The position numbers and the translations under genes are program-made. Positions 25,572 to 34,902 of a DNA stretch of 64,000 bases are shown piece after piece (position 1 is the stretch's first letter; every line of letters starts with the position of its first letter). The stretch covers positions 434,001-498,000 of the forward strand of contig NZ_BMTN01000003.1 in assembly GCF_014649695.1 (NCBI RefSeq). Direction: 5' to 3'. The notes below the pieces were generated by a model that was not told the origin of the DNA, searched no databases, and saw nothing but the letters and a program-made list of their open reading frames with translations. The stretch comes from Streptomyces kurssanovii. GTDB lineage: Bacteria; Actinomycetota; Actinomycetes; Streptomycetales; Streptomycetaceae.

Positions 25572-27740
25572 TCATCCGAGCAGCCGCGCCGCGAACCGGC
25601 GTACCTTCCTGCGCCCGGAGGACGGCAGCCGTCGCACGACGGGGCCGGCCACGGTGCGCACCGCCTCGTGCAGCGCCGCCCGGCGGCGCTGCACCGTCAG
25701 CGTCCGCAGCAGGGCGGGGTCAGGTGCGGGGAGGCTGTCGTCCAGCCGGAGACGGCCGGCGGCATCGACGTCCACCGTACACAGCGCGAGCGCCCGGCCC
25801 TTCTCGCCGTCGAGCCGCACCCCGAGCTGCCAGGTTCCCACCGGCGCACCCTCGACCCGGCGGAGCACCGGCAGGTGGGCACGGCCGTGCACCGGGCGCA
25901 GCGTGGACGGGAAGGCGTGGACGACCGCGGCGTCCGGTGCCTCCGAGCTCGCCGGCTCCTCCGCGCCCGTCCCCGCCGCCTCGGCGGCGGGGACGGGCGC
26001 GGCCGGCGGCTTGCTCAGCACCAGTTGCACGGCCGCGGGAGCGGTCGCGGGGGCCGTGACCAGGTCGAGCCGAAGCTGCGGCGAACGCCCCGGCATGCAC
26101 AGCACCGGGCGGCCCTCCAGATAGGGGACCAGCTTCTTGCCGCGACGGGAGACGTCGAGGGTGAGGTTGCCGTACGGGTCGGTGAAGTACGGGATCACGG
26201 GGCGGGCGGGCGAGGACAGCAGCGCAGGGACGCACTGGCCGTCGACGTGCTCCGCGCGCTCCGCGCCCAGCCGCGTCTTGCGCACGAGACCGAGGCCCCG
26301 CACGCTCACCCAGGCGTCCCAGAAGCCCCGGGGAAGGCTGCCCCGGCCCTTGCGGCTGCCCTGGGTGGCCAGCACGCCGGTGCCGCGGAGCACGACCTCG
26401 CAGGTCCGGCCCGCTCCGTCCGGCCCGTTCCCGTCGGTCTCCGCGGTCTCGTCGGTCTCGTCGTCCTCGTCGTCGAGCATTTCGACGCGGGTCTCCAGCG
26501 TCGTGGGGCACAGCCACTCCACGGCCTTCTCGCGGTCACGCAGCGACAGCTCGGCCTGGAAGCCGACGAGATCGTCGGTGATGTCGAGGAGCGCGCCCTC
26601 GGGGAGGAAGCCGGAGGTGATGTCGGGGTGCACGTAGAGCCGCTCGTCACGGCTCAGAAGCTTCAGCGGCAGCCGCTGCTCGCCGTGGACCAGCCGTACC
26701 GCCATGGTCACCGTGATCCGGCCGTCGGTCTCCCACCGCACGTCCTCCAGCCGTGCGGAGCCCTTGACGGACGAACCGAGCCGGGCGAGCCGCACCAGCC
26801 CCTCCGCGTCGTTCTCACGCAGCAGGGTGGAGCGCATCCGCAGCATCGGACCGAGGCCGTCGTGCACGGAGTCGTCCATGTACTCCAGTGCGAGCGGCCG
26901 GACGGCGTCCACCATCTCGCGCAGGTAGCCGTCGTCGTACTTGAGCACCGCCGGCTCGCTCAGGCGGCCCAGCATCTCCACCCGGTAGAAGCGGCGCAGC
27001 ACCCGGTCCCGCAGCGGACCCGGCTCGGTGTTGGCGACGACGACGTCGAGGACCTCGCGGAGATTGCCGTAGTAGCCCTCGGGGACGAGCTTCGCCGACC
27101 CGGCGTTCTTGCCGTCGTCCCGCTTCGAGTAGTGGTAGCAGGTGTACGTGCCGAGGATCGAGACGACCTTGGCGGGGAAGTAAGCCCGCATCATGTACAG
27201 CTGGTCCTCGAGGCGGCGCTTGCCCTCGGGGTAGGCGATGCCGTGCTCGCGCAGGAACGCGGTGCGGAACATCTTGTGCGGCGTGAGGCTGTCGAACAGT
27301 GGCGCGTCGCGCAGCGTGCACTTCTCGCGGTTCGTACGGAATACGCCGTGCGGCACGCCGCGGAAGTTGCTGGCCACCTTGCCGATGACGATGTCGGAGC
27401 CGTTCCTGTGCCCCATGTCGTAGAGGCGGCGCAGCGCGTCCGTGCCCAGGTGGTCGTCCTGGTCGAGGAACTGGACGTACTCGCCGAGGGCTTCGGCGAC
27501 CCCGACGTTCCGCGGCTTGCCCGGCCAGCCGGAATTGGGGATGTGGATCACTCGGAAGTGGGGGTGCTCGGCCGCCAGCTTGTCGAGCCGCTCCGGGGTG
27601 TCGTCCGTGGAGCCGTCATCGACGAACAGGACCTCGAACTCCTCGGCCGGCAGGGTCTGGCGGACCAAGGAATCGATGCACGGGTCGATGTACTTCCCCG
27701 GGTTGTAGACCGGGATGACGACACTCACTTTGACCGACAC
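25572..27740 (-). CDS. Large GT2 glycosyltransferase with C-terminal beta-rich region
   Basis: 722 residues from GTG 27740 (SVKVSVVIPVYNPGKYIDPC); an alternative GTG at 27728 trims 4 residues, and the frame further upstream is an open shadow. The GT-A domain covers about 1-300: VDDGSTDDTPERL at about 40, GKPRNVGVAEALG, FLDQDDHLG at about 95. The rest, about 330-722, is not a known catalytic domain. It has an acidic linker (DEDDETDETAETD) and repeated beta-like strands, including VIPYFTDPYGNLTLDV, which resembles the C-termini of two other proteins in the locus. It is similar in outline to teichoic-acid glycosyltransferases with trailing beta domains. First gene of a minus-strand unit with rmlC. 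Confidence 0.85.
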   Translation of the reverse strand: MSVKVSVVIPVYNPGKYIDPCIDSLVRQTLPAEEFEVLFVDDGSTDDTPERLDKLAAEHPHFRVIHIPNSGWPGKPRNVGVAEALGEYVQFLDQDDHLGTDALRRLYDMGHRNGSDIVIGKVASNFRGVPHGVFRTNREKCTLRDAPLFDSLTPHKMFRTAFLREHGIAYPEGKRRLEDQLYMMRAYFPAKVVSILGTYTCYHYSKRDDGKNAGSAKLVPEGYYGNLREVLDVVVANTEPGPLRDRVLRRFYRVEMLGRLSEPAVLKYDDGYLREMVDAVRPLALEYMDDSVHDGLGPMLRMRSTLLRENDAEGLVRLARLGSSVKGSARLEDVRWETDGRITVTMAVRLVHGEQRLPLKLLSRDERLYVHPDITSGFLPEGALLDITDDLVGFQAELSLRDREKAVEWLCPTTLETRVEMLDDEDDETDETAETDGNGPDGAGRTCEVVLRGTGVLATQGSRKGRGSLPRGFWDAWVSVRGLGLVRKTRLGAERAEHVDGQCVPALLSSPARPVIPYFTDPYGNLTLDVSRRGKKLVPYLEGRPVLCMPGRSPQLRLDLVTAPATAPAAVQLVLSKPPAAPVPAAEAAGTGAEEPASSEAPDAAVVHAFPSTLRPVHGRAHLPVLRRVEGAPVGTWQLGVRLDGEKGRALALCTVDVDAAGRLRLDDSLPAPDPALLRTLTVQRRRAALHEAVRTVAGPVVRRLPSSGRRKVRRFAARLLG

Positions 27741-28149
27741 AGCTGCGCCCCGTCTGTTGTGGGAACCGGAGTCGAAGGTGGCGGGCCGGAGACAGGCATG
27801 CGCCGGAACGGGCGCGGGCCACCGCCCACCCGCCACCCTAGCGGTTGGCCGGATCGAACAACCATCGGCGCGGTCAACTCGCGCCGTCCGCCAGGCCGTT
27901 TCGGCGTGGCACCGTCCGAGGCGGGTGCGGAGGGACAGGTGCCGGCGGCCGGATACTGCTGTCCAGCGAGCGGAATGGCCGCGCACCGGACAGGGACGCT
28001 GGCATACATTCGGCCTTGTGACAGAGGCGAGGCACGGCGTGAGCGGACAGAGCCCGGAACAGCAGGCAGCGGGGCATTCGGCAGCGGCCCCCGCGGAGCA
28101 GCCACCGGCCTCCGCCGCACCGGCGGGCACGGTCCCGGCGAGGACGCAC
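27741..28149. other. Divergent intergenic region between GT2 and proB
   Basis: About 410 bases. On the minus strand, TAGGGT at 27835-27840 with TTGTTC about 15 bases upstream is a weak promoter candidate for the GT2 gene. On the plus strand, TACATT just before GTG 28018 could be a -10 box giving a leaderless transcript for the longer form of proB. No separate gene is supported. Confidence 0.35.
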
Positions 28150-29256
28150 GTGACCGCCGCCCGCCGGATCGTCGTCAAGGTCGGCTCCTCCTCCCTGACC
28201 ACCGCCGCCGGCGGGCTCGACGCGGACCGGGTGGACGCCCTGGTGGACGTGCTCGCCAAGGTCCGCAGCGGCGGCGAGAAGGAGATAGTGCTCGTCTCCT
28301 CCGGCGCCATCGCCGCGGGCCTCGCGCCGCTCGGGCTCACCCGCCGGCCCAAGGACCTGGCCCGTCAGCAGGCCGCCGCGAGCGTCGGCCAGGGCCTGCT
28401 TGTCGCCCGCTACACCGCGTCCTTCGCGCGCTACGGCGTCCGCGTCGGCCAGGTGCTCCTGACCAGCGACGACACCAGCCGGCGCGCCCACTACCGCAAC
28501 GCCTACCGGACCCTGGACCAGCTCCTCGCCATGGGCGCGGTCCCGGTCGTCAACGAGAACGACACCGTCGCCACCGACGAGATCCGCTTCGGCGACAACG
28601 ACCGGCTCGCCGCGCTCGTCGCCCACCTCGTACGGGCGGACCTGCTGGTCCTGCTCTCCGACGTCGACGGCCTCTACGACGGGGACCCGGCCCGCCCCGA
28701 CACCAGTCGCATCGAGGAGGTGCACGGCCCCGAGGACATCGCCCACGTGCAGATCGGCAGCGCGGGCAAGGCGGGCGTCGGCACCGGCGGCATGGTCACC
28801 AAGGTCGAGGCGGCCCGGATCGCCGCGGCCGCCGGCGTGCCCGTGGTCCTCACCTCCGCGAGCCGCGCCGCCGACGCGCTCTCTGGCCGTGACACCGGCA
28901 CGTACTTCCACGCCACCGGACGCCGCTCCGCCGACCGGCTGCTGTGGCTCGCGCACGCCTCGACACCGCAGGGCTCCCTCACCCTCGACGACGGTGCCGT
29001 CCGGGCCGTCGTCGAGGGCAGGAAGTCGCTGCTGCCGGCTGGGATCGCCGCGGTGGACGGCGAGTTCAGCGCCGGTGACCCGGTCGAGCTGCGCGACGCC
29101 GCCGGCCGGCCGGTCGCACGGGGGCTGGTCAACTTCGACGCCAAGGAGATTCCCCGGATGGCCGGCCGCTCCACCAGGGAACTGGGGAAGGAGCTCGGCC
29201 CGGAGTACGAGCGGGAAGTCGTACACAGGGACGACCTGGTCGTCCTTCAGACGTGA
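28150..29256 (+). CDS. proB: Glutamate 5-kinase
   Basis: First step of proline synthesis: glutamate + ATP to gamma-glutamyl phosphate. 368 residues from GTG 28150, matching the usual length (about 370) and preceded by GAGGA. An in-frame GTG at 28018 would add a 44-residue Ala/Gln/Pro-rich extension with no ribosome site. Amino-acid kinase domain, about 1-265: ARRIVVKVGSSSLT, VSSGAIAAGLAPL, PVVNENDTVATDEIRFGDND, GTGGMVTKVEAA. C-terminal PUA domain, about 285-365, ending with the conserved GLVNFDAKEI and GRST. It is followed by an orphan gene and then proA. Confidence 0.95.
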   Translation: MTAARRIVVKVGSSSLTTAAGGLDADRVDALVDVLAKVRSGGEKEIVLVSSGAIAAGLAPLGLTRRPKDLARQQAAASVGQGLLVARYTASFARYGVRVGQVLLTSDDTSRRAHYRNAYRTLDQLLAMGAVPVVNENDTVATDEIRFGDNDRLAALVAHLVRADLLVLLSDVDGLYDGDPARPDTSRIEEVHGPEDIAHVQIGSAGKAGVGTGGMVTKVEAARIAAAAGVPVVLTSASRAADALSGRDTGTYFHATGRRSADRLLWLAHASTPQGSLTLDDGAVRAVVEGRKSLLPAGIAAVDGEFSAGDPVELRDAAGRPVARGLVNFDAKEIPRMAGRSTRELGKELGPEYEREVVHRDDLVVLQT

Positions 29257-29577
29257 AAAGGCGGAAAGTCCCGCCATCTGGCAGAGACCTTTACCAAAAC
29301 CGCCCCACGCCCCGCCGTGGGCTGGTCAACTTTGTTGCGGGGGAACGCGGGGTTCGGCACGACGACGCAGCACGACGCAGCAACAGGGAGGCCGCCGGTG
29401 AGACGAGCGCGCCCAGGGGATGCGCCCCGAGGGAACGGGAAGCTGCCGGGCGTCCGCCGGTCGGTGGGCGAGGAGCGGGCTCTGACCAGCGTCGGGGCGG
29501 GGGCCGACTTCGGCGACGGGCACGGTGACGCGCGCGGCGAAGGGCGGGCCGACGGTGACACCGCCCGCGGGGACCGG
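29257..29577 (+). other. Intergenic region between proB and the orphan gene
   Basis: 321 bases. It includes a small hairpin, CCACGCCCCGCCGTGG, near 29304. An in-frame open stretch from 29317 joins the following gene, but it is Arg/Gly-rich and lacks a ribosome site. No separate gene is seen; it probably holds an internal promoter. Confidence 0.4.
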
Positions 29578-30000
29578 ATGAAGATCCAGGACCAGGGGAC
29601 CGGGGCCGGCACCGTGGAGGCCGCGACACGGCCGGGCGCCGTCGAAGAGGAGCGTGTGCTGTCCCGCCTGTGGCACATCACGCTCAGCGTCTCCGGCCGG
29701 GAGGCCCCGCTCAAGGAGGTCCGCCGCGGCCTCGAGCAGCTGGCCCACGATCACCCCTTCCTGCTCACCAGCCGGTACGCCAACGACCACGCCGAAATCC
29801 GCTACTGGGAGGAGGCGCGCGACCTGCACGACGCGGCCGCTGTCGCCCTGCGGCTGTGGGGCGAACACCGTTCCACGGCCAACCTGCCGCCGTGGGAGAT
29901 CGTCGGCCTCGAGGTCATCGACCGGCAGACCTATCACCAGCGCGTCGCGGAGGGTTACGGCCCGCCGGCAGCCGCGCGGGTGGGTGTGCATCCCTTCTGA
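29578..30000 (+). CDS. Conserved hypothetical protein between proB and proA
   Basis: 140 residues from ATG 29578 (MKIQDQGTGAG). No enzyme motif recognised. After a variable 25-residue start it has LWHITLSVSGREAPLKEVRRG, DHPFLLTSRYANDHAEIRYWE and LPPWEIVGLEVIDRQTYHQR: a compact alpha/beta pattern with no membrane segment or cysteines. From memory, similar proteins occur in this position in many Streptomyces. It is likely transcribed with the proline genes, but no role in proline synthesis is evident. The start is placed at the first ATG preceding the conserved region; GGGGA lies 5 bases upstream. Confidence 0.75.
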   Translation: MKIQDQGTGAGTVEAATRPGAVEEERVLSRLWHITLSVSGREAPLKEVRRGLEQLAHDHPFLLTSRYANDHAEIRYWEEARDLHDAAAVALRLWGEHRSTANLPPWEIVGLEVIDRQTYHQRVAEGYGPPAAARVGVHPF

Positions 30001-30147
30001 GGGAGGGCAGGCCTGGCACGGGCGTGGGAACGCGTCTCCTCCGAAGGCAGGGCGCGTGAGGTCGTCGAGGCGTGCGGCGCCGGGCGGTCCGTCTCGGACT
30101 GCGGGATACGGGAGGGTCGCCCGCGGGCGGCGCATTACGCTTCCTGT

Positions 30148-31440
30148 ATGACGTCGCTCTCTTCGGTTTCGCCCTACGACAACATGTCCCCGGTCGCCCA
30201 GGTGGCCTACCGGGCCCGCGCGGCGGCCGCCGACCTCGCGCCTCTGCCGCGATCGGCCAAGGACGACGCGCTGCTCGCGATGGCCGACGCCCTGGAGGTC
30301 CGTACGAGCGAGATCGTCGAGGCGAACGCCGAGGACATCGCCCGCGCCCGTGAGGCGGGGACCAGCGAGACGGTCATCGACCGGCTCACGCTCACTCCCG
30401 AGCGGGTGCGCGCCATCGCCGCCGACGTGCGTGATGTGGCCGCCCTGCCCGACCCCGTCGGCGAGGTGGTGCGCGGCTCGACCCTTCCCAACGGCATCGA
30501 CCTACGCCAGGTGCGGGTGCCGCTCGGCGTCGTCGGCATCATCTACGAGGCCCGGCCGAACGTCACCGTGGACGCCGCCGCGCTGTGCCTGAAGTCGGGG
30601 AACGCGGTGCTGCTGCGCGGCTCGTCCTCCGCGTACTCCTCCAACACCGCCCTCGTGCGGGTACTGCGGGACGCGGTCGGCGGCTCCGGCCTGCCGGCCG
30701 ACGCCGTGCAGCTCGTGCCCGGCGAGAGCCGGGACTCCGTACGCGAACTGATGCGGGCCCGCGGCATGGTCGACGTGCTGATCCCCCGGGGCGGCGCCTC
30801 GCTGATCCGCACCGTCGTCGAGGAGTCCATCGTCCCCGTCATCGAGACGGGGACCGGGAACTGCCACGTGTACGTGGACGCCGAGACCGACATCGACATG
30901 GCCGTCGAGATCCTGATCAACTCCAAGGCGCAGCGGCCGAGCGTCTGCAACGCCGCGGAGACCCTCCTCGTCCACAAGGACGTCGCGGCCGCCTTCCTGC
31001 CGCGCGCCCTGGACGCGCTCGCGGACGCGGGGGTGACCGTGCACGGCGACGAACGCGTCATCGAGTACGCGGACGCCACGAAGGCCACGATCGTGCCCGC
31101 GACCACGGAGGACTGGGAGACGGAGTACCTCTCCTACGACATCGCCGCCGCCGTCGTCGAGTCCCTGGAGTCGGCCGTCGCCCACATCCGGCTCTGGTCG
31201 TCCGGTCACACCGAGGCGATCGTCACCACCTCGCAGGCCGCGGCCCGGCGATTCACCCAGTTGGTGGACTCCACGACGGTCGCGGTGAACGCGTCCACCC
31301 GTTTCACCGACGGTGGTCAGTTCGGATTCGGCGCCGAGATCGGAATCTCGACGCAGAAGCTGCACGCGCGCGGTCCGATGGGGCTGCCCGAGCTGACCTC
31401 GACGAAGTACATCGTGACGGGCGACGGCCACACGCGGTGA
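30148..31440 (+). CDS. proA: Glutamate-5-semialdehyde dehydrogenase (gamma-glutamyl phosphate reductase)
   Basis: Second step of proline synthesis: NADPH reduction of gamma-glutamyl phosphate. 430 residues, the usual length. Aldehyde-dehydrogenase superfamily fold with [43 protein letters not shown], the catalytic cysteine in [13 protein letters not shown], and the C-terminal [22 protein letters not shown] 30148. It is separated from proB by the orphan gene, a spacing that suggests its own or a shared internal promoter. Confidence 0.97.
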   Translation: MTSLSSVSPYDNMSPVAQVAYRARAAAADLAPLPRSAKDDALLAMADALEVRTSEIVEANAEDIARAREAGTSETVIDRLTLTPERVRAIAADVRDVAALPDPVGEVVRGSTLPNGIDLRQVRVPLGVVGIIYEARPNVTVDAAALCLKSGNAVLLRGSSSAYSSNTALVRVLRDAVGGSGLPADAVQLVPGESRDSVRELMRARGMVDVLIPRGGASLIRTVVEESIVPVIETGTGNCHVYVDAETDIDMAVEILINSKAQRPSVCNAAETLLVHKDVAAAFLPRALDALADAGVTVHGDERVIEYADATKATIVPATTEDWETEYLSYDIAAAVVESLESAVAHIRLWSSGHTEAIVTTSQAAARRFTQLVDSTTVAVNASTRFTDGGQFGFGAEIGISTQKLHARGPMGLPELTSTKYIVTGDGHTR

Positions 31441-31475
31441 CCGTCAGCGGGGCGGCGCCCCGGGTCACCCGGGCG

Positions 31476-31495
31476 GGGAGAGTTTGCGCTCTCCC
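31476..31495 (+). terminator. Hairpin after proA
   Basis: GGGAGAG pairs with CTCTCCC over a TTTGCG loop. A second GC-rich dyad, CCCGGGTCACCCGGG, lies just before it at about 31459-31473. Confidence 0.5.
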
Positions 31496-31530
31496 TGCCC
31501 AAACCGGGCCCCCCGGTCTACTCTGAGAAC

Positions 31531-32154
31531 GTGCCGGACGACGTGGGGGGCAAGCCGTTTCCGGACGGCTGGGAGCCTGACGACGACCGCGGGGGCGCGG
31601 ACGAGGACTTCGCCACCGTGGTGTTCGACGAGGACTTCGTACGGGCCGCCAAGATCCACGAACCGACCGCGGTGGAGCGGTTGCTGGCCGCCGCGGAGGC
31701 CCGCGCCGAGGCGGACGCCGCCCGGTCCGGCCCGCGGGGACACTCTCCCGACGACGACCTCTACGACAGCCACCACACCGCCGGCCACCGTCGTCGCGGC
31801 TACGACCACGACGACGAGGACGACGAGGACACGGGCCGCGACGGCGACTGGGCCGGCCCGTACGGGCGGCACGGAGGCGCTCTGCGTCCCTATCGCGGCA
31901 CCGCACGCTGGCACCGGCCCGTGGCGTGGCTGCTGGCCCTGCTGATGGGCATCGGGATGGTCGCCCTCGCCTTCACGGCCGTGTACCGCGGGGCCTCGAA
32001 CAGCAACCGGCAGGATCCCGTGCCGCAGCCCGCACGGACGGGCGTGGACGCACCACCGACGGGAGCCACGGTCAGCGGGCGGGGCAACGGTCCCGTAGCC
32101 ACGCCGCTCGAACACTCCGCCCCGCGGGTCTCCACGGTGCCACCGGCTCCCTGA
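31531..32154 (+). CDS. Single-pass membrane protein of unknown function (VVFDE motif)
   Basis: 207 residues. The cytoplasmic N-terminus has the motif VVFDEDFVRAAKIHEPTAVE at about 31-50, then an Asp/His/Arg-rich disordered stretch. One transmembrane helix is visible at about 132-152 (VAWLLALLMGIGMVALAF), followed by a short Pro-rich outer tail. The next gene carries the same motif before its own membrane helix, so the two are related or act together. GTG start without a clear ribosome site. Function unknown. The location close to nadD and the LCP gene hints at a cell-envelope role (inference). Confidence 0.75.
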   Translation: MPDDVGGKPFPDGWEPDDDRGGADEDFATVVFDEDFVRAAKIHEPTAVERLLAAAEARAEADAARSGPRGHSPDDDLYDSHHTAGHRRRGYDHDDEDDEDTGRDGDWAGPYGRHGGALRPYRGTARWHRPVAWLLALLMGIGMVALAFTAVYRGASNSNRQDPVPQPARTGVDAPPTGATVSGRGNGPVATPLEHSAPRVSTVPPAP

Positions 32155-32321
32155 GGCCCCCGCGTTTCCTGGGGCCCGCGCGCCCCATGAGGCTCTCGCG
32201 CCGACCTGGAGCCACCTGCCGATACCCCCCGGGCACCCCGGGCGCAACTTGGTGAGAACTCGTCAGAACTTGTGGCGTACCAGGGCGTTTACCGCGTGCC
32301 CGCCAGACCTACCCTGAAAGT

Positions 32322-33398
32322 ATGGCTGGGCGTGGAGACCCGCCCGAGGGGACTCCCGAGGGGCTCCCCGGCGGTGGAGATGACGAGTACGGATCGGTCG
32401 TCTTCGACGAATCGTTCATCCGTGCTGCCCGCGTCCAGGAATTCTCCGCGGTGGAGCGGATGGGCGAGGACGCGCCGGCCGTGCGCAGCCTCCCCGCGTG
32501 GAACGCCGGCCGGGCCCCAGGCCAGATCCTGCTGCTGGTCCTCCTCGTCATGATCGCCTTCGGCACCGCGATCTACCTGGGCGTCCGGCACCCCTACCAG
32601 CCGCCCCAGGCCCGGCAGGCCGAGCAGCTGCACGTCACGGTCGTCCCCCTCGCGCCGCAGGGCCCCGTACCGGGAGGCTCGCCCGCCGAGCTCTATGCGA
32701 GCAGCCAGGCCGATCAGTTCCGCACGGGCGCCGCGGGCATCACCATGCCGCCCATGCGCCGGACCGGGCACTTCTCGGAAGCGCAGGTGATGACCGCGCT
32801 GGCGACCGTCAAGGACTACCTGGTGACATCGTCGCTCGACCCCGACGTCCTCACCGGTGACGCCGTCCAGCCCGTGCGTACCCTGCTCCACCCGGACCAG
32901 ATGGCGCAGTTCGACCGGAGCGTCGCCTCACCGGCCGCCGACGGCCGGCACGCCGCCACCGGCTGGCTGGTGCGCTTCGACCCCGCGAAGGTCGCGCTGG
33001 CCGATCCGGACGTGCGGGTGCGGGGCACGCTCACGGTCACAGAGGCGGGCACCGGAGCTCTGGAGATCGTCTCCGACCACACCTTCGTCTACGCGCTGCG
33101 CCGGGCGGCCGTCAGCGGTCCGGGGACGGACGAGGCCTCGCTCTTCACGGTCCGCCGCGAGCTCCACTTCCGCTTCGACCGGGACGACCTCGCGCACCAT
33201 CGCCTGGAGGTGCGGGTCAGCAACGTCCAGGCCGGGCCGCAGGCCTGCTCGTCCGACGTGTCGGGAGCACTGCATCCGCTGCTGTCCGGACAGCGGGCGG
33301 ATTCCGACGGCCCGGCCGGCACCGACCCGTACGCGACGGACCGGGCCACCGTGGCGCTCTGCGGGTCCCTCGCCCCTGAGGCTCAGCCCTCGCCCTGA
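32322..33398 (+). CDS. Membrane protein of unknown function with extracytoplasmic domain (VVFDE motif)
   Basis: 358 residues. Motif VVFDESFIRAARVQEFSAVE at about 26-45, one transmembrane helix at about 67-87 (ILLLVLLVMIAFGTAIYL), then a roughly 270-residue outer domain containing MPPMRRTGHFSEAQVMTAL and a beta-rich part with RRELHFRFDRDDL, and two cysteines near the end (QACSSD, ALCGSL) that could form a disulfide. No known enzyme family. It is paired with the smaller protein upstream. It converges with the M48 protease gene, overlapping its 3' end by 16 bases. Confidence 0.78.
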   Translation: MAGRGDPPEGTPEGLPGGGDDEYGSVVFDESFIRAARVQEFSAVERMGEDAPAVRSLPAWNAGRAPGQILLLVLLVMIAFGTAIYLGVRHPYQPPQARQAEQLHVTVVPLAPQGPVPGGSPAELYASSQADQFRTGAAGITMPPMRRTGHFSEAQVMTALATVKDYLVTSSLDPDVLTGDAVQPVRTLLHPDQMAQFDRSVASPAADGRHAATGWLVRFDPAKVALADPDVRVRGTLTVTEAGTGALEIVSDHTFVYALRRAAVSGPGTDEASLFTVRRELHFRFDRDDLAHHRLEVRVSNVQAGPQACSSDVSGALHPLLSGQRADSDGPAGTDPYATDRATVALCGSLAPEAQPSP

Positions 33399-34480
33399 GC
33401 GGTGCCGCCGCCTGCCGGACCGGTGCCGTTGCTGCCGCCGGCGGTCTCGCCGGCCGCGCTGCCGTTGCCCATGAACTTGTCCCGCAGCTTGCCGCCGAGG
33501 TCGCCCGCCCCGCCCGCTATGTCGCCGACCAGCTTCATCAGCGGGTCCTTGCTGGTGCGCACCGTGTCGGCGTAGTGCGAGGCGGACTCGCGGAACGAGT
33601 CGGTGACCGAGGCGTCCTTGTCCTCGGTGCGGCGGGGGTAGTGGCCGTCCATGATCCGCTGGTAGTCGCGGCTCTCCGCCCACTTCTTCAGCTCGGCGGC
33701 GCGCACCGTGGTGAACGGGTGCGACCGGGGGAGCACATTGAGGATCTTCAGGACGGAGTCGCGCAGGTCACCCGCGGACTCGTACTCCTCCGCCTGCTGC
33801 AAGAACGCGTCCACGTTCATCTCGTGCAGGTGGTTTCCGCCGGCGATCTTCATCAGGCCACGCATCGACGCCTGGAGGTCCTGGCCCACGAGCAGGCCCG
33901 CGCGGTCGGCGGACAGCTCCGACTTGCGGAACCACTCGCGCAGCGCCGTGACGATCGCCATGATCGCCACATTGCCCAGCGGTATCCAGGCGACCTTCAG
34001 CGCCAGGCCGGTGAGGAAGAGGAGAACCGTGCGGTAGACGGAGTGCCCGGAGAGGGCGTGGCCGACCTCATGGCCGACGACCGCCCGCATCTCCTCCTCG
34101 TCGAGCAGCTCCAAGAGCCCGGTGGTGAGGACGATGATCGGCTCGTCCAGGCCGATGCACATGGCGTTGGGACGCGGGTCCTGCGTCACGTACATCGCCG
34201 GGACCTTCTCGAGGTCCAGGATGTAGCAGGCGTCGCGCAGCATGTCGTTGAGATGTGCGAACTGGGCGTCGTTCACCCGCACCGAGTCGGAGAGGAAGAG
34301 CAGTCGCAGGCTGCGCTCGGGAAGCAGTGCGCTGAGTGCCTTAAAAACGGTGTCGAAGCCGCTGAGCTTGCGCAGCGCGACGAGCGCCGAGCGGTCCGCG
34401 GGGTGTTCGTACGCCCGTGAGGAGATCTCCGGGAAGCGCTTGCGCTGCCTGCTCGGTACCTGCTCGTGGCTGTTGGTCAT
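33383..34480 (-). CDS. M48 family zinc metalloprotease (HtpX-like)
   Basis: 365 residues. Zinc-binding HEVGH at about 139-143 in the context MRAVVGHEVGHALSGH, with the third ligand expected in ELSADRAGLLV. Hydrophobic stretches (TVLLFLTGLALKVAWIPLGNVAIMAI, about 152-177, in part) flank the active site, as in HtpX/Ste24 proteases that degrade or process membrane proteins. The Gly/Ala-rich C-terminal tail (GNGSAAGETAGGSNG) is disordered. ATG start, with GGGGCACC upstream. It is on the opposite strand to both neighbours. Confidence 0.88.
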   Translation of the reverse strand: MTNSHEQVPSRQRKRFPEISSRAYEHPADRSALVALRKLSGFDTVFKALSALLPERSLRLLFLSDSVRVNDAQFAHLNDMLRDACYILDLEKVPAMYVTQDPRPNAMCIGLDEPIIVLTTGLLELLDEEEMRAVVGHEVGHALSGHSVYRTVLLFLTGLALKVAWIPLGNVAIMAIVTALREWFRKSELSADRAGLLVGQDLQASMRGLMKIAGGNHLHEMNVDAFLQQAEEYESAGDLRDSVLKILNVLPRSHPFTTVRAAELKKWAESRDYQRIMDGHYPRRTEDKDASVTDSFRESASHYADTVRTSKDPLMKLVGDIAGGAGDLGGKLRDKFMGNGSAAGETAGGSNGTGPAGGGTAQGEG

Positions 34481-34651
34481 GGTGCCCCCTGTTGGTGCGA
34501 GTCCTCGCTCGTCCCCCTGACGGACCTCAGCCTAGGGGCTGGGGCCGCGGCACGGCGGGGCCTGTGGACAACTCCCGGAACCCCTGTGACGGCGTCTGCG
34601 GTGGGCACAACGACTGAGTCGGCGTGAGCGTGCCCGGGGGGCCCGCATACG

Positions 34652-34864
34652 ATGTCCGCGAAGTCTCCGACTCCCACTCCCGATCGATTGGTCCTGTTGA
34701 AGATGAGCCTCACCGGCACCGCCGCCAACCTGGTCACTCTCGCCGAGGGCGCCGAGCACGGCGGCAACCACGAAAGCCTCAGCCCGTACGTGACCGGCAT
34801 CGGCGCCTTCGTCGCCCTGATGCTGCTGCTGTGGATCACCACCCGCTTCAACCGCGACCGCTGA
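34652..34864 (+). CDS. Small membrane protein
   Basis: 70 residues from ATG 34652, or 53 from ATG 34703 ([20 protein letters not shown]); neither start has a strong ribosome site. One C-terminal transmembrane helix ([19 protein letters not shown]), then the basic end RFNRDR. Placed 38 bases upstream of nadD. Function unknown. Confidence 0.65.
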   Translation: MSAKSPTPTPDRLVLLKMSLTGTAANLVTLAEGAEHGGNHESLSPYVTGIGAFVALMLLLWITTRFNRDR

Positions 34865-34902
34865 TCCCTGGCCGGCGACCGGTGCCAGTAGGCTCTGCAC
34901 GC

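Noticed and set aside
7520-27740. Wall-polymer locus as a recently acquired island
   Set aside because: GC content and codon use match the flanks and there is no mobility gene or att site, apart from the small AT-rich patches at 13209-13270 and 24005-24041.
28018-28149. 44-residue N-terminal extension of ProB
   Set aside because: Ala/Gln/Pro-rich, no ribosome site, longer than the family. Kept only as an alternative because a leaderless start is possible.
27741-28352. Upstream extension of the minus-strand GT2 gene
   Set aside because: The frame is open by chance antisense to proB; GT2 domains begin at KVSVVIPVYN.
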